A stretch of 57,346 bases of DNA, taken from the NCBI GenBank assembly GCA_045640565.1, contig JAZUFG010000010.1, positions 1 through 57,346 on the forward strand. Direction: 5' to 3'. The DNA comes from RGIG3159 sp045640565 (lineage in GTDB: Bacteria > Bacillota > Clostridia > Oscillospirales > Oscillospiraceae). Below, piece after piece: positions 41,323 to 49,539 of the stretch. The notes under the pieces were generated by a model. It was not told the origin of the DNA. It ran no database searches and saw nothing but the letters and a program-made list of their open reading frames with translations. The position numbers and the translations under genes are program-made. Each line of letters opens with the position of its first letter. Within the stretch, counting starts at the first letter, position 1.

Positions 41323-43764
41323 CTAATCGTATGGGTTGATATCAATATAGGCATTCATGCCTTCGGATTCTTTCTGCGCAAAAAAGTCCCGGAGCAAACG
41401 CTCCAAAAGCCGGCGGGCCGGGCGCGTGTTTTTCAGGCTCAGGGTCAGGCGGTAGCGATAACGGCCGCATACCTTTGCCACAGGAGCCGGGGCGGGGCCG
41501 TAAACCCGCATATTGATCCCCTCCTGCTGCAGAGCGAAAAGAAGCTGATCCCGAAAACGGACGGCCTGCTTTTCCACCGCGGAAGCCATCACGCCGGAGA
41601 AGGTAATGATGCCAAGATCCGCGAAGGGCGGGCAGCCGCGAAGCTGACGCATGGGGAGCTCCAAGGCATAAAAACCGTCATAATCCTGCTTTGCCGCCAG
41701 GGTAAGCACAGGATTCTCCGGGGTCATGGTCTGAACAAATGCCTTGCCGGAGAGCGCTCCGCGCCCTGCTCTGCCGATCACCTGGGTGATGATGGAGAAG
41801 GCCGTTTCCGAAGCCCGATAGTTTTCCATATAAAGGGATGCATCCGCATCCAGAACACCCACCAGATTCACATTGGGAAAGTTGAGGCCCTTGGTGATCA
41901 TCTGGGTCCCAATCAGAACGGGAAGGTTTTCTTCCCGGAAACGGTTCAGAAGATTTTCATGAGAATGGGAAGCGGAAACCGTGTCCGCATCCATGCGCAG
42001 GATCTCTTTTCCCGGGAGCAGTTCGCAAAGCTCCGTCTGAGCCCGCTGGGTCCCAAAGCCGACAGCTTTTCGGTGACCGCCGCATACGGGACATTTCATA
42101 TTCAGGGGCTCGCTGTAGCCGCAATGGTGGCACATCAGGCGGCCGTTGGCCTGGTGATAGGTCAAATGGACGGAGCAATTGGGACATTCCGGCACATCCC
42201 CGCAATCCACGCAAAGCATCATCCGGCTGCTGCCCCGACGGTTCAGGAAGAGGATCGCCTGCTTGCCTTCATTCTTCAGCAGCGCATTCCGAAGGGGCCT
42301 TGAGAGGGCGGAATCATTCCCCGCCCGCAGCTCTTCCTTCATATCCACGATCTCAACCTCGGGAAGCTCCATGCCGTTATAGCGGTTCCGCAGACGGTAA
42401 AGGCCGTAAACTCCGGTATTCGCCCGATACATCGTCTCCACAGAGGGGGTGGCGGAGCCCAGAACGACCGCAGCCTTTTCCCGATATCCCCGCAGAATGG
42501 CAACCTCCCGGGCATGATAGCGAGGCGTGTTTTCCGACTTGTAGCTATGGTCATGCTCTTCATCCAGAATGAAAAGGCCCGGATTCCGCAAAGGAGCAAA
42601 AACTGCGGAACGGGTGCCCACCACCAGCTTTGCATCGCCCCTGCGGATCCGCTTCCATTCATCATAGCGGGCGCCCAGCCCCAAGGCGCTGTGGAGCACG
42701 GCGATCTGATTCCCGAAATGGGAGGAAAGGAGCTGCACCAATTGGGGGGTAAGGCCGATTTCCGGCACCAGGAGCATGGCTGTTTTTCCCATATCCAGGC
42801 AGTCCCGGATCAGGCGGATATAAACCGCCGTCTTTCCGCTGCCCGTAACGCCGTAAAGGAGGGATACGCCGGGCTCCTCCGCCGTCAGCTTTTCCCTTAT
42901 GCCCTTATAGGCATAGTCTTGCTCATCACTGAGGGAAAGGGGTTCTGCGGGGCTGCCGTCATAGCGGTAACTCTCCCGAAAAACTTCCCGTTTGCTTCGA
43001 AGGAGGAAGCCGGCAGCTTCCAGCTTCTTCAAGGTATCTCCCGCCGCTCCGGTGAAATAGCAGAGCTCTTTGGAGGAAATGCTCTCTGCAGAAGCCAGGA
43101 ATTCCAGAACCGCTGCCTGAACAGGCGCCCGCCGCCTCCGCAGAGCGGCCTCATGAAGGGCATCCTCCGGCGGACAAAGGAGGGAGACGATGGTCTCGGT
43201 TTTATCGGCGTTTTTCGCCTGCAGTTCCCGAACGGAACTGAGGAGTTTTCTGGATTTCAGTGCCTTGATCTCTTCTTCCGGATTCTTCCCCAAAAGACGG
43301 GTGAGGTCCTCGGAATCGGCAGTTCCTCCCAGGAGCTCCAACTGATTCATGAGCCCGTAAAGAGGATCCTGCGCATCCAGACGCTCCCGCCAATCCGGGC
43401 GGGCAATGGAAACCCTTTCCGAACTCCGAACCCATACTCCGGCGGGAAGAATGGCGCGAACGGCATCATAGAAGGTGCAGAAATAGCGCTCCCGCAGAAA
43501 AGCCGCCAGCCTGAGGGCATTTTCGTCCAAAAGGGGTTCCCGATCCAGGCAGGCTGTGATCTCCTTCAGGCGGCTTTTTTCCTTTTCGCTGCGCTCTTCC
43601 TCGGGAATGAGGGAAAGCACCACCCCTTCGGACTGCCGGTTTCCCCGGCCAAAGGGAACGGAAACCCGCATTCCCGGCTTCAGCTCCATTCCCTCCGGGA
43701 TCCGGTAGGAGAAGGGCTTGTCAATTTGATAGACTGCGGCTTCCACCGCAATTTCGGCAATCAT
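41323..43764 (-). CDS. priA: Primosomal replication protein PriA
   Basis: A 3'-5' DNA helicase that reloads the replisome at stalled forks. The N-terminal DNA-binding part (about 1-200) begins with the typical V-Y-Q-I-D-K-P-F-S-Y. Walker A is G-V-T-G-S-G-K-T, Walker B is L-D-E-E-H, and a zinc domain with four Cys pairs follows (C-V-D-C, C-P-N-C, C-H-H-C, C-P-V-C). The 813 residues are normal. GGAGG precedes the ATG. It is the first gene of the operon that runs to rsgA; a possible -10 (CATAAT) lies about 30 bp upstream without a clear -35. Confidence 0.97.
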   Translation of the reverse strand: MIAEIAVEAAVYQIDKPFSYRIPEGMELKPGMRVSVPFGRGNRQSEGVVLSLIPEEERSEKEKSRLKEITACLDREPLLDENALRLAAFLRERYFCTFYDAVRAILPAGVWVRSSERVSIARPDWRERLDAQDPLYGLMNQLELLGGTADSEDLTRLLGKNPEEEIKALKSRKLLSSVRELQAKNADKTETIVSLLCPPEDALHEAALRRRRAPVQAAVLEFLASAESISSKELCYFTGAAGDTLKKLEAAGFLLRSKREVFRESYRYDGSPAEPLSLSDEQDYAYKGIREKLTAEEPGVSLLYGVTGSGKTAVYIRLIRDCLDMGKTAMLLVPEIGLTPQLVQLLSSHFGNQIAVLHSALGLGARYDEWKRIRRGDAKLVVGTRSAVFAPLRNPGLFILDEEHDHSYKSENTPRYHAREVAILRGYREKAAVVLGSATPSVETMYRANTGVYGLYRLRNRYNGMELPEVEIVDMKEELRAGNDSALSRPLRNALLKNEGKQAILFLNRRGSSRMMLCVDCGDVPECPNCSVHLTYHQANGRLMCHHCGYSEPLNMKCPVCGGHRKAVGFGTQRAQTELCELLPGKEILRMDADTVSASHSHENLLNRFREENLPVLIGTQMITKGLNFPNVNLVGVLDADASLYMENYRASETAFSIITQVIGRAGRGALSGKAFVQTMTPENPVLTLAAKQDYDGFYALELPMRQLRGCPPFADLGIITFSGVMASAVEKQAVRFRDQLLFALQQEGINMRVYGPAPAPVAKVCGRYRYRLTLSLKNTRPARRLLERLLRDFFAQKESEGMNAYIDINPYD

Positions 43765-43863
43765 AGCTCTCCTCCTTCCGCAAAAATGTCTATTATGCTT
43801 CTATAGCTGCTGAAGAAAGCGCCCGGCGATCCCTTGCGATTTCCCGAAGCAGCTTTCCGCAGG

Positions 43864-45234
43864 TCAAAAAAGAACACCCTCCCGGGCAAGTTCCTTCCTT
43901 AATTCCGCAATATTGATCTTTCTCACATCTCCCTGATCCTTCGCGGCCATGGCTGCCGCAACTCCGGCTGCCTGCCCCATGGCAAAACAGGGAGGCATCA
44001 CCCGCACCGCACTGTGGGCCATCTGGTCCGCAGAAAGGCAGCGGCCTGCAGCAAGGAGATTATTCACCTTCTGAGGAATGAGGGCGCGGTAGGGAATCTG
44101 GGCTGCCTTGCTGCCGCAGAGGCCGTAGGCGCCGTCATAGCTTCCGTCCTTTTTGCTGGAGCTGTGGAAATCCACGGCACTGCCGACGGTGCAGATCCCG
44201 TCCTCAAAGAAACGGCCGCTTGCCATATCCTCCAGAGAAAGGCAGTAATCCCCCACGATCCTTCTGCTCTCCCGGATTCCCAAAGAATTGGCAGACTGCA
44301 GCAGGCGGATCTTCTCAAAGCCCGGAACATGCTCCCGCAGGAAATCCATCAGAGGCCGGATCTGCTTTCTGCAGGTGATCTCTGCCTTCGTTACATCCTC
44401 CGGGTCAACGAGGAAGACTTCCCCGTCATACTGGGTCATGTTGACTCTCCAGATCCCGTTCATGCCTTCAAATGCGGAAACGCGGCTCCTCCCGCAGGGG
44501 AAGGTCCCTGCCTTCTGGTGCTCCGCCACGACATCCTCCAGATAGCGGCCTCTCTGGTCCGTATCCTCCGGGTGCTTTTCCACAAATGCCGTCACCTTAT
44601 CCCGATCAACACCGTCGATCAGGAAAAATATGGAGGAAACCTGGGTCTTCCCGTTTTCATCCCCATAGACAAGAGGGGCTCCGGCATGATAAGCCAGATC
44701 CGCATCTCCGCTGGCATCAATAAAGGATTTGGCGAATATCTCATAGAGGCCGTTTTTCGTCATGAAATAGGCGGAACGGATCTCCCCGTTCTCGCTGTCA
44801 CAGCCGGATAAAAGCATGTGATAGATCACTTTCACCCCGGCTTCCTCACAGAATTCTTCTGCTGTTTCCTTGAAAGATTCCGGGTCAAAGGGAGTAACGC
44901 CGATATGGCCGCGAATCCGATAGGCGCTGTAGCTGTTTCCTCCCGGACAGTCTGCGGGATGGATCGCGCCGCCCTTTCGGACCATTCTGCAAATGAATTC
45001 ATCCATAAAGCCCTTGATGACCTGCTTCTCCCCCCGGGGATCAAAGGCAGACATAAAAGGCCCCACAAGGCCGACTGTCGCGGTTCCGCCCAGACAGCCA
45101 TCCCGCTCTGCCAGAATGACATTCGCTCCGTTTCTGGCTGCGCAAACCGCTGCCGCAATACCGGCAACACCGCCGCCTACGACCAAAACATCACAGTGAT
45201 ATTCTTTCTTGACCGAAAACAATACTTCTTTCAT
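43864..45234 (-). CDS. FAD-dependent oxidoreductase of the FAD_oxidored family
   Basis: A 456-residue flavoprotein of the PF12831-like family. The N-terminal motif is V-V-G-G-G-V-A-G-I-A-A-A followed by A-E-R-D-G-C-L-G-G-T-A-T. D-A-S-G-D-A-D-L-A lies in the middle, and the C-terminal L-L-A-A-G-R-C-L-S-A-D with F-A-M-G-Q-A-A-G completes the FAD site. The substrate is unknown; relatives are often found in carbohydrate or polyol loci. ATG 45234 has GGAG 7 nt upstream; the frame extends 50 codons further with no plausible start. It is monocistronic, with its own promoter and an adjacent palindromic operator candidate, suggesting substrate-induced expression. Confidence 0.85.
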   Translation of the reverse strand: MKEVLFSVKKEYHCDVLVVGGGVAGIAAAVCAARNGANVILAERDGCLGGTATVGLVGPFMSAFDPRGEKQVIKGFMDEFICRMVRKGGAIHPADCPGGNSYSAYRIRGHIGVTPFDPESFKETAEEFCEEAGVKVIYHMLLSGCDSENGEIRSAYFMTKNGLYEIFAKSFIDASGDADLAYHAGAPLVYGDENGKTQVSSIFFLIDGVDRDKVTAFVEKHPEDTDQRGRYLEDVVAEHQKAGTFPCGRSRVSAFEGMNGIWRVNMTQYDGEVFLVDPEDVTKAEITCRKQIRPLMDFLREHVPGFEKIRLLQSANSLGIRESRRIVGDYCLSLEDMASGRFFEDGICTVGSAVDFHSSSKKDGSYDGAYGLCGSKAAQIPYRALIPQKVNNLLAAGRCLSADQMAHSAVRVMPPCFAMGQAAGVAAAMAAKDQGDVRKINIAELRKELAREGVLF

Positions 45235-45390
45235 ATCTTTCTCCGCCTTCACCGGGAAAAGTTCACTTTGTCCGCGCTTATTCCTCGGCAGTGCTTTTCC
45301 CATATTCCCCGCTGCGGCAGCAGCGAAGGGGCAAAAGGGACTGCCGTCCTCCCGAAAGAGGGCCAGAAAAGAAGAAAAGCCCAAAGCACA

Positions 45391-45408
45391 GACACTATAT
45401 CATATGTC
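45391..45408. promoter_or_regulatory. Palindromic operator candidate of the flavoprotein gene
   Basis: GACACTATATCATATGTC is an imperfect palindrome directly downstream of the -10 at 45409-45414, where a repressor would block transcription. Size and composition resemble GntR-type sites, but no regulator gene is in the window. Confidence 0.35.
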
Positions 45409-45437
45409 AGTATAGCACAAAGAGCTGCCTGCCGCAA
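45409..45437 (-). promoter_or_regulatory. Promoter of the flavoprotein gene
   Basis: On the minus strand TTGCGG (45432-45437) and TATACT (45409-45414) are 17 bp apart. The predicted leader is about 165 nt long and holds no recognised RNA element. Confidence 0.5.
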
Positions 45438-45459
45438 CGATTTCTTGCCGGAAGAAGAG

Positions 45460-45495
45460 AGAAAAGCCGCCGCAAAAATGCCATTTTGCAGCGGC
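45460..45495 (-). terminator. Terminator of the VOC-CrtO-glycerate kinase unit
   Basis: On the minus strand GCCGCTGCAAAA and TTTTGCGGCGGC form a 12-bp stem with one wobble pair, followed by TTTTCTCTCTTC. It separates glycerate kinase from the flavoprotein promoter. Confidence 0.75.
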
Positions 45496-45508
45496 TTTCT
45501 TTCGCTTT

Positions 45509-46747
45509 TTATTCTTTTGCCCGCAGGAGAAGAACGGATATGTCATTGACATTGGTCCCCGTGGGTCCCGTGATGATCAATCCGCCTGTCTTCTCCAATG
45601 CGTGGTAGGAATCGTTATCCTGCAGGACATCAAAGATTTCGATACCCATGCCCCGCAAAGTGCCGGCTGTACTGCCGTCGGCAAAACCGCCCGCAGCATC
45701 CGTGGGACCGTCCGTGCCGTCGGAGCCGAGACTGAATACGGCGGCATTCTCCAAGCCTTCTATGCCCGCGGCGGCAGAGAGGGCCAACTCCTGATTTCGG
45801 CCGCCCATTCCGCTCCCGGTGATATGAACGACTGTCTCACCGCCCGCAATAAAGGCCAGATTTTCATCCGTATCCTTCCAAAACTGAGCGATATTTGCCA
45901 GGAAGGTCCCGGCATCTCTGGCCGTGCAGGAAAGAGACGCCGTAAGCGTAAGGGGCTTATAGCCGAGCTCCCGGCAGGACGCCTCCGCCGCAAGACAGAG
46001 CTGCTTTACACTCCCGGTAATATGGGTTTCCACATTTGAAAGAGTCTTCGGCGTTTCTTCCGTGAGGAGGCGCTGCATCTCTTCTGTCAGAGGGAGTTTG
46101 TATTTTGCCGCGATGGCCATGGCCTGCTCTGCCGTTGAAGCATCCGGATAGGCAGGGCCGGAGGCGATCATGTCCAAGGGGTCTCCGATAATATCCGAAA
46201 GGACCACGGAGAAGACCTTTGCGGGAGCGCAGAGCTTGGCAAACTTTCCCCCTTTGACTGCGGAAAAGCGTTTGCGCACGGTATTCATTTCCGTTATTTC
46301 CGCTCCGCAAGCCAGCAGTTTTCTGGTAAGGCGCTCCATATCCTCATTGGGGATCAGTGGCTTTTCAAAGAGGGCCGAGCCGCCGCCGGAGAGAAGAAAT
46401 AGAACGGTATCCTCCGCCGAAAGGCCCGAAACTGCCCGGATGGCCTCCTCCGTGGCGCGGAAGGAGTTCTCGTCCGGAACCGGATGTCCCGCTTCAAAGA
46501 GGCGAAGCTTTCCGATCGGGCCCTGCACATGGCCGTATTTGGTAACGACAACGCCGTCCGTGATCCTTTCCCCCAGCTCTTCATAAGCAACCTCGGCCAT
46601 TTTCCACGCTGCCTTACCGGCAGCGATCAAAACAAGCTTTCCCTTGCCGAAATCCGCATCGGCCAGGGCTTTGCGCACAGCAGTGTCCGGCTGCGCCGCC
46701 TTCAAAGCGGCAGCCATGATCTGATCGGCATCCTGTCTCAATGTCAT
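45509..46747 (-). CDS. Glycerate 2-kinase (MOFRL/DUF4147 family)
   Basis: ATP-dependent phosphorylation of D-glycerate, normally to 2-phosphoglycerate in this type-2 kinase family. The 413 residues show an N-terminal G-K-G-K-L-V-L-I-A-A-G-K-A-A, the family block G-H-P-V-P-D-E-N-S, L-L-S-G-G-G-S-A-L, and the C-terminal MOFRL domain with G-G-R-N-Q-E-L-A-L and G-T-D-G-P-T-D-A-A-G-G. ATG 46747 has GGAGG at 7-8 nt. It probably ends an operon with the VOC and CrtO-like genes. It may feed glycerate from sugar-acid breakdown into glycolysis. Confidence 0.9.
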   Translation of the reverse strand: MTLRQDADQIMAAALKAAQPDTAVRKALADADFGKGKLVLIAAGKAAWKMAEVAYEELGERITDGVVVTKYGHVQGPIGKLRLFEAGHPVPDENSFRATEEAIRAVSGLSAEDTVLFLLSGGGSALFEKPLIPNEDMERLTRKLLACGAEITEMNTVRKRFSAVKGGKFAKLCAPAKVFSVVLSDIIGDPLDMIASGPAYPDASTAEQAMAIAAKYKLPLTEEMQRLLTEETPKTLSNVETHITGSVKQLCLAAEASCRELGYKPLTLTASLSCTARDAGTFLANIAQFWKDTDENLAFIAGGETVVHITGSGMGGRNQELALSAAAGIEGLENAAVFSLGSDGTDGPTDAAGGFADGSTAGTLRGMGIEIFDVLQDNDSYHALEKTGGLIITGPTGTNVNDISVLLLRAKE

Positions 46748-46813
46748 ATGATTATCCTCCGAAATCACGCCCGAAAAGATACGCGGGCGCAGCGCATTTT
46801 ATTTTTCGTTCTC

Positions 46814-47293
46814 TCACTGTTTTTTCCCGGAAGGGTCCGGGCTCAGCGGCTTTTCCGTCCTTCTGCAGAGTTTTTCCACTCTCGGCCGGTTAAACCTCTG
46901 GATGATGATATATTGGAGATCCACCGCCGCTGCAGCAGCGGAAAGGAGAAGGGTGATTCCCCCTCTTCCGAAAAAGGGAATCAGGCAGAGGGGCAGAAAG
47001 GAAAGGAAAAAAGAGACCGTGTGAACCAATTCCGCCTGATTGATGAAAAAGAGCAATTCTCCCGGGGAGCGCTTTTTCATATCAAACTGCCAATGCTTTG
47101 CCGTAATGGCTTTTCCCTTCCATTTTTTCACCCGAAGAAAGCGGTATAGCTTGGGCTCAAAGGGCCTTTGGCGGAAATATCCGCAGTTTTCAAGGCTCTT
47201 TTCTTTTAAGAAGGCGGTCAAGGTCTCCCCTGCCAGAATTCTCATGGCAAAATGGTAAACTATCAGCCCCGCCAGGTAAATACCCGTTTTCAT
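46814..47293 (-). CDS. CrtO-like acyltransferase family membrane protein
   Basis: A 159-residue membrane protein resembling staphylococcal glycosyl-4,4'-diaponeurosporenoate acyltransferase (CrtO). Shared features are F-L-R-V-K-K-W-K-G-K, the block N-Q-A-E-L-V-H-T-V-S-F preceding a hydrophobic stretch, and I-I-I-Q-R-F-N-R-P-R near the end. Hydrophobic segments lie at about 1-18 and 90-135. No carotenoid genes are in the window, so the acceptor is probably a different membrane lipid or glycolipid. ATG 47293 has AAGGGGAAGG directly ahead. It follows the VOC gene by 22 bp. Confidence 0.65.
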   Translation of the reverse strand: MKTGIYLAGLIVYHFAMRILAGETLTAFLKEKSLENCGYFRQRPFEPKLYRFLRVKKWKGKAITAKHWQFDMKKRSPGELLFFINQAELVHTVSFFLSFLPLCLIPFFGRGGITLLLSAAAAAVDLQYIIIQRFNRPRVEKLCRRTEKPLSPDPSGKKQ

Positions 47294-47315
47294 TCCTTCC
47301 CCTTTGCAGCAAAAA

Positions 47316-47678
47316 CTATACGGGAGTTCCGACTTCAATCAGATTCCCGTCCGGATCATAGAAGCGAACCACCCGCTGCCCCCAGCTATGGGTCATCAGC
47401 GGATTCACAAATTCCGTCTGGGGGCAGAGCGTTTTCAGTTTTTCCACGAAGGCTTCTATATCCGCCTCTTCAAAATAAAGCTCGGAACTGTTATTCTCGG
47501 GAACTACCTTTCTGCCCGTAAAGGACTCCCAATATTTCTTCTCCTGGAGGAAAATGCCGCCGGACAGCTCCATGTTGCCGCCGTTATCCCGGAGCAGTTC
47601 CAGGCCGAACAGCTCCTGATAGTAGCCCAGAGCCTTCCTGCAGTCCGAAACCGCGATCAGGCTGCCTTTATAATTCAT
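47316..47678 (-). CDS. VOC (glyoxalase/bleomycin-resistance fold) protein
   Basis: A 120-residue single VOC domain of the type that forms dimers with a metal or ligand site. Visible elements are S-D-C-R-K-A-L-G-Y-Y-Q-E-L-F-G near the N-terminus, E-L-Y-F-E in the middle, and the ending R-F-Y-D-P-D-G-N-L-I-E-V-G. Enzymatic function cannot be inferred. A well-placed AGGAGAGGGG precedes the ATG. It is the first gene of a likely VOC-CrtO-glycerate kinase operon. Confidence 0.85.
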   Translation of the reverse strand: MNYKGSLIAVSDCRKALGYYQELFGLELLRDNGGNMELSGGIFLQEKKYWESFTGRKVVPENNSSELYFEEADIEAFVEKLKTLCPQTEFVNPLMTHSWGQRVVRFYDPDGNLIEVGTPV

Positions 47679-47741
47679 ATTCCCCTCTCCTCGCTTCTTT
47701 GAAAAAACTGCCGATTTCTCCCGAACCGGATCTTTTCTTTT

Positions 47742-47771
47742 ATTTTATCACATTTCCGCCCCGGGTCTCAA
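47742..47771 (-). promoter_or_regulatory. Promoter of the VOC-led operon
   Basis: On the minus strand TTGAGA (47766-47771) and TAAAAT (47742-47747) are 18 bp apart, about 64 bp before the VOC ATG. Apart from this and the divergent ABC promoter, the interval 47679-47976 shows no further feature. Confidence 0.5.
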
Positions 47772-47905
47772 GCCCGAATCCGGGCAATCTTTAAAATACA
47801 GACAATCTTTTGCGCATGCCGGCAGACAAGTCATGGAGAAGGCGCGGGAATCTCAACTGCCGCAGGCTGCAGATCATGCGAAAACAAAAAAAGTTCAAAA
47901 AAGTC

Positions 47906-47934
47906 TTGACAAAATCACGCTAACGATGTAATGT
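47906..47934 (+). promoter_or_regulatory. Promoter of the ABC transporter-hisD operon
   Basis: A perfect TTGACA (47906-47911) and TAATGT (47929-47934) are 17 bp apart, 43 bp ahead of the permease ATG. A palindromic operator candidate overlaps the start site. Confidence 0.7.
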
Positions 47935-47960
47935 ATTAACGCGTTAAAGTGATAACATTA
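47929..47960. promoter_or_regulatory. Operator candidate TTAACGCGTTAA at the ABC promoter
   Basis: A perfect 12-bp palindrome, TTAACGCGTTAA (47936-47947), begins two bases after the -10. It is enclosed by a wider inverted pair, TAATGT (47929-47934) and ACATTA (47955-47960). The nested symmetry at the predicted start site fits a dimeric or tetrameric repressor such as a TetR- or LacI-type protein. No regulator gene is nearby. Confidence 0.5.
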
Positions 47961-47976
47961 AACGGAGCAAACGAAT

Positions 47977-48747
47977 ATGGGCAAAAAGCAGAAGAAATAC
48001 CGCTATTTATCAATCATATCCTTTCTGGTCATATTGATAATCTGGTGTGTCATAACCTATGGCGGTCTGGTCAAGGAGCTCTTTGTTCCTTCTCCCACGG
48101 CAGTCTGGAGGCAGATCGTTTCCGGCGTCAGGGACGGTTCCCTTCTTGCCAGCTGCTGGTCCTCCACACGCAGGGTCATGGTGGGCTGGTTCTTCTCCGC
48201 TCTGGTTGCTCTTCCCTGCGGCATGGTGATGGCCCGTTCTCTCAAGTTTACGGCCGTCATTCAGCCCGTCATTGAGTTCGTTCGTTACCTCCCCGTGGTG
48301 GCTCTGGTGCCCCTTACCATCCTCTACCTCGGCATCGGAGAAACCCAAAAATACATGATCATCTGGCTCGGCACCTTCTTCCAGCTGATTTTGATGGTCT
48401 GCGATACCGTGGCTTCTGTGGATAAGAACCAGATCAATGCCGCGCGGACCTTGGGCGCCAATCCCTGGCAGGTTTATAAAGAGGTCATTTTCCCGGCCTC
48501 CCTTCCCGGACTTCTGGATGATTTCCGCCTCACCATCGGCTGGGCCTGGACCTATCTGGTGGTTGCGGAAATGGTTGCCGCCAGCGACGGCCTGGGCTAC
48601 CTGATCCTCAAGTCCCAGCGTTTCCTGGCAACGGATGTCATCTTCATGGGCCTCTTCCTGATCGGCCTCATCGGCCTCATTACAGACTTCCTCTTGAAAC
48701 TGCTCACAAAGCTTTTGGTGCCGTGGCACAAACGGCTCACCGATTAA
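47977..48747 (+). CDS. ABC transporter permease, NitT/TauT type
   Basis: Membrane subunit of an importer of the nitrate/sulfonate/taurine/riboflavin-precursor class. About six helices are visible, and the cytoplasmic EAA loop reads A-A-R-T-L-G-A-N-P-W-Q-V-Y-K-E-V-I-F-P-A. F-V-P-S-P-T-A-V-W near residue 37 is characteristic of this class. The 256 residues are typical. GGAG lies 9 nt before the ATG. It heads the operon permease-ATPase-binding protein-HisD. Confidence 0.92.
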   Translation: MGKKQKKYRYLSIISFLVILIIWCVITYGGLVKELFVPSPTAVWRQIVSGVRDGSLLASCWSSTRRVMVGWFFSALVALPCGMVMARSLKFTAVIQPVIEFVRYLPVVALVPLTILYLGIGETQKYMIIWLGTFFQLILMVCDTVASVDKNQINAARTLGANPWQVYKEVIFPASLPGLLDDFRLTIGWAWTYLVVAEMVAASDGLGYLILKSQRFLATDVIFMGLFLIGLIGLITDFLLKLLTKLLVPWHKRLTD

Positions 48748-48760
48748 ATGGGAGAACAGC

Positions 48761-49525
48761 ATGCCGATACTTTCAGTTGAAAATTTAACGAAAACCTTTG
48801 ATCATGAGGGCTCCGCGGTTACCGCGGTGGACAATGTTTCCTTTTCCGTGGAAAAGGGTGAGTTTGTGGTCATTGTCGGTCCCTCCGGCTGCGGAAAGAC
48901 CACCCTTCTGAACATGGTCGGCGGCCTGGAGCAGGCAAGCTCCGGCAGGATCGTCGTGGCGGGGAAAGATATTTCCGGCCCCGGCGCAGACCGTGGAATG
49001 GTCTTCCAGGGCTACAGTCTTTTCCCCTGGCTCACGGCAAAAAAGAACATTGAATTCGGTCTGAAGATCAAGGGCGTTCCTCCCGCAGAGAGATCTGCAG
49101 AGGCGGACCGCTACATTGCTCTTGTGGGGCTCACGGGTTTTGAAAACTCCCTGCCGGATCAGTTGTCCGGAGGTATGAAACAGCGTGTGGCCATTGCCCG
49201 AACCCTGGCAAATCAGCCGGAGATTCTTTTGATGGACGAGCCCTTCGGGGCGCTGGATGCCCAAACCCGGGTCTCCATGCAGGAGCAGCTGGCAGAGATC
49301 AGCAGGAAAACCGGCAGCAGCGTTCTCTTCATCACCCACGATATTGATGAGGCCATCATCCTGGGCAATCGGGTCCTGGTCATGAGCAAGCGCCCCGGCC
49401 GCATGAAAGCGGACATCCCCATTGAACTTTCGTGCTTAAGAAATCACTCGGCCCTGATCGAGCCGGAATTTCTCGCAATAAAAAAACAAATCATGGACCT
49501 GCTCTGGGAAGATCAGGCCGGATAA
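48761..49525 (+). CDS. ABC transporter ATP-binding protein, NitT/TauT type
   Basis: Cytoplasmic ATPase of the importer, 254 residues. Walker A is G-P-S-G-C-G-K-T-T, the Q-loop is V-F-Q-G-Y-S-L-F-P-W-L-T, the signature is L-S-G-G-M-K-Q-R, Walker B is L-L-M-D-E-P-F-G-A-L-D, and the switch His is in F-I-T-H-D. The F-P-W-L-T after the Q-loop is typical of the sulfonate/nitrate class. GGGAGA precedes the ATG, 13 bp after the permease stop. Confidence 0.95.
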   Translation: MPILSVENLTKTFDHEGSAVTAVDNVSFSVEKGEFVVIVGPSGCGKTTLLNMVGGLEQASSGRIVVAGKDISGPGADRGMVFQGYSLFPWLTAKKNIEFGLKIKGVPPAERSAEADRYIALVGLTGFENSLPDQLSGGMKQRVAIARTLANQPEILLMDEPFGALDAQTRVSMQEQLAEISRKTGSSVLFITHDIDEAIILGNRVLVMSKRPGRMKADIPIELSCLRNHSALIEPEFLAIKKQIMDLLWEDQAG

Positions 49526-49539
49526 CGGAGGAAAAAACA

